64,000 nt of DNA from Vitis vinifera (taxonomy: Eukaryota; Streptophyta; Magnoliopsida; Vitales; Vitaceae), in NCBI RefSeq assembly GCF_030704535.1, contig NC_081810.1:5551501-5615500 (forward strand), given 5' to 3'. A model generated the notes under the pieces. That model made no database searches. It was given only the letters and a program-made list of their open reading frames with translations, and had not been told where the DNA came from. A program made the position numbers and the translations under genes. Positions 62,102-64,000 of this stretch are shown piece after piece; the stretch's first letter is position 1; the number at the start of each line of letters is the position of its first letter.

Positions 62102-62485
62102 GTACAAATTTGAATATTTTATTGTGTTATATATGCTCTCATTGCTTTTATACAACTTATTAAGTCATCATCAATGACTAATATTTTTCCATTGATTTTA
62201 ACTCTATCTCTATGATAATATTTCTTCAATTCTATAAAGGCGAGGTCTTTATGACAATGTTTAAAGACTTATTACTTTGATGAAACTATTGTCTCATTAA
62301 TTGCACAACATTGATGACAAATAATGTTAATACTATATCAAGTGATGGAAACCTGATTAAAGGCTCCATAAGAGCTTATACTATGTCAATAGTGATATTT
62401 GATTCCATGTGAATGACACTTTATACGATGATAGATTCAGAAGAATCTTGTAAGACCAACTTAGTCCCCCAAGGTAAAATGTTGT

Positions 62486-64000
62486 ATGGATGTACATTAT
62501 AAAACCAGAAGTTTTTATTTAATGACTAGTCTACCTATACGCTTAAAATGTAGAGTAACATGTTGTGCAGATTATCATTTTAATGAGACAATTTTCTCAT
62601 CATTAGGGAAAGAAAAGCCAGTTCCAGAAGAACGACGTGAAATTATTTGGAATGCATTGTCTTTGACTTATCTTGATCCTCATACAAATCAATGTGTATT
62701 AGAAGTTCAAAGGATCATTCATTTGTAAAATCTTACAAATCAATTACTTGATGCATTTATTGATACAAAGAAAGTGACAAAGTCACATATCCTGGCTACA
62801 AATACTCCAACATGGATTGATATCCTTGTAAGATAGTTAACAAATGAATCTAAGATACGCCTGAAGTGTGATAGACCCGTCGGCTTAAATGATGCAACTC
62901 CTAGAAAGAGGAGAACTCGAGAAAAACTTGGCACTCTAGACGAGGCCATCAAAATGACTGATCAGTTTAAAATTGATAAATCTATAGCCCTAGAAGAGGC
63001 ACATATTGAACAAGAAGCCCTTGAAAAGGAACAGGTACATGCAAATTGTGAGATCTCAATAAGTTATGTACACACGAGAGAAAAATGGGATCGAAATAAT
63101 ATTGTTATTAACAATATTTTTGCTTTCCAAGTGGCCTTTGATATCATAAGAAATGATGAAGATCCCAAACAACGAAATGTGGAAGAATGTCGACATAGAA
63201 ATGATTGGCCAAAAATGGAAAGAAACTATACAAGCAGAGTTAAACTCATTAACAAAACGAGAAGTTTTTTGACTTGTAGTCCAAACACCTGAAGATGTAA
63301 AGCCTGTTGGGTAAAAATGGGTATTTGTACGAGAATGCAATGAGAATAATGAGATCATAAGATATAAAGTGCGATTGGTAGCACAAGGTTTCTTGCAAAA
63401 ACCTAGTATTGACTATGAGGAAACATTCTCTCCCGTCATGGACGCAATCACATATAATTTCTTAATTAGTTTGGCAGTCCCAAAAGAACTAGATATGCGT
63501 ATCATGAATGTTATTACAGTATATTTATATGGATCCATGGATAATGATATATATATGAAAATCCCTGAAGGATTTAAATTTCCTGAAGCAAATTGTACAA
63601 AGTCTCGTAGCATGTACTCAACCAAGTTACAACGATCCTTGTATGGATTAAAGCATTCTGAATGCATGTGGTATAATCGCCTTAGCAAATATTTGCTAAA
63701 AGAAGAGTATGTGAATAACCCTATACGCCGAATTTGAAATTATTGCATTGTATGTTGATGACTTAAATCTTGTTGGAACTCCTAAAGAGCTCACAAGAAC
63801 AACAAATTGCTTGAAAAATGAATTTGAGATGAAAGATCTTGGAAAAACAAAATTCTGTCTCGGTTTGCAGACCGAAAATTTTCCAAATGGAGTTTTAGTA
63901 CATCAATCAACATACATTAAGAAAGTTTTGAAACGTTTTTATATGGATAAAGCGCATTATTTAAGTTCTCCAATGGTTGTCAGATCACTTGATGTGAAAA
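62486..64000 (+). pseudogene. Copia pol: integrase end and reverse transcriptase, frame-broken
   Basis: Order of recognisable parts: a pre-RT region (DPHTNQCVLEVQRIIHL near 62680), the variable linker, then the reverse transcriptase. RT landmarks are KVRLVAQGF (63367), DYEETFSPVMDA, VYLYGSMDNDIYMKIPEGF and SLYGLKHSECMWYNRLS. The catalytic YVDD is at 63751-63762, followed by FEMKDLGKTKFCLGLQ. Damage includes a frameshift near 63270, an in-frame stop near 63319 just before WVFVREC, and a small deletion near 63726 that removes residues ahead of YVDD. RNase H and the 3' LTR would lie beyond the window. The coding potential is lost here; decay looks moderate, younger than the copia remnant at 12.8-15.9 kb. 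Confidence 0.88.

Larger units (their letters stand above)
57341..64000 (+). mobile_element. Ty1/copia retrotransposon, interrupted and running off the window
   Basis: Parts in order: LTR (57341-57537), primer-binding region, about 90 bp of leader, a 3848-bp foreign insertion (57629-61476), then the leader continues with a hairpin-repeat array (61554-62101) and a damaged pol (62486 to the end). I see no clear gag, so that region may be deleted or too diverged. The element is not autonomous. The nesting shows that the inner element arrived later. Confidence 0.75.

Overview
The window is nuclear DNA of a eudicot plant. The genes carry GT-AG introns, the intergenic DNA is AT-rich, LTR retroelements and DNA transposons are nested in one another, and every recognisable protein is a land-plant family member. 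The repeat types and gene structures remind me of grapevine (Vitis), but that is an inference from memory and was not tested.

Gene layout: (1) 306-1537 (+), the last two exons of an ankyrin/RING E3 ligase of the XBAT31 type; its 5' part lies outside the window. (2) 7448-5378 (-), a 212-residue protein of unknown function resembling Arabidopsis At3g17950, whose first coding exon is only 12 nt. (3) 18991-18500 (-), a single-exon SIAMESE-RELATED CDK inhibitor. (4) 28657-30880 (+), an actin with four coding exons. (5) 34787-42938 (+), a PUB33-type protein (USP domain, coiled coil, kinase-like domain, U-box) whose catalytic-loop Asp is replaced by Asn. (6) 44852-43568 (-), an ENTH-domain protein. 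(7) 52946-50136 (-), a POLTERGEIST-LIKE PP2C phosphatase. Genes 5 and 6 converge with about 630 bp between their stop codons. The genes are ordinary single-copy-looking host genes of signalling, ubiquitination, cytoskeleton and membrane traffic; nothing suggests they form a cluster with a joint role.

Mobile DNA: a 3.4 kb non-autonomous Mutator-like element (9396-12812) with 49-bp inverted ends, each containing a perfect 24-bp palindrome, and a 9-bp target duplication. A decayed Ty1/copia body follows it (12.8-15.9 kb). A clean 708-bp solo LTR with 5-bp target duplication lies at 24549-25256. The right end (57.3-64 kb) is a Ty1/copia element with a short LTR, a hairpin-repeat array and a broken pol, into which a 3848-bp element (57629-61476, target duplication CATGA) has inserted. 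This inserted element carries a chimera of pieces that look like three host genes: a PYR/PYL abscisic acid receptor, an HhH-GPD DNA glycosylase and a kinesin. It is the best candidate here for something undescribed.

Limits: exon boundaries come from reading splice signals and protein continuity by eye. Family names come from recall of motifs, without any search. UTRs, promoters and old repeats are only partly resolved.
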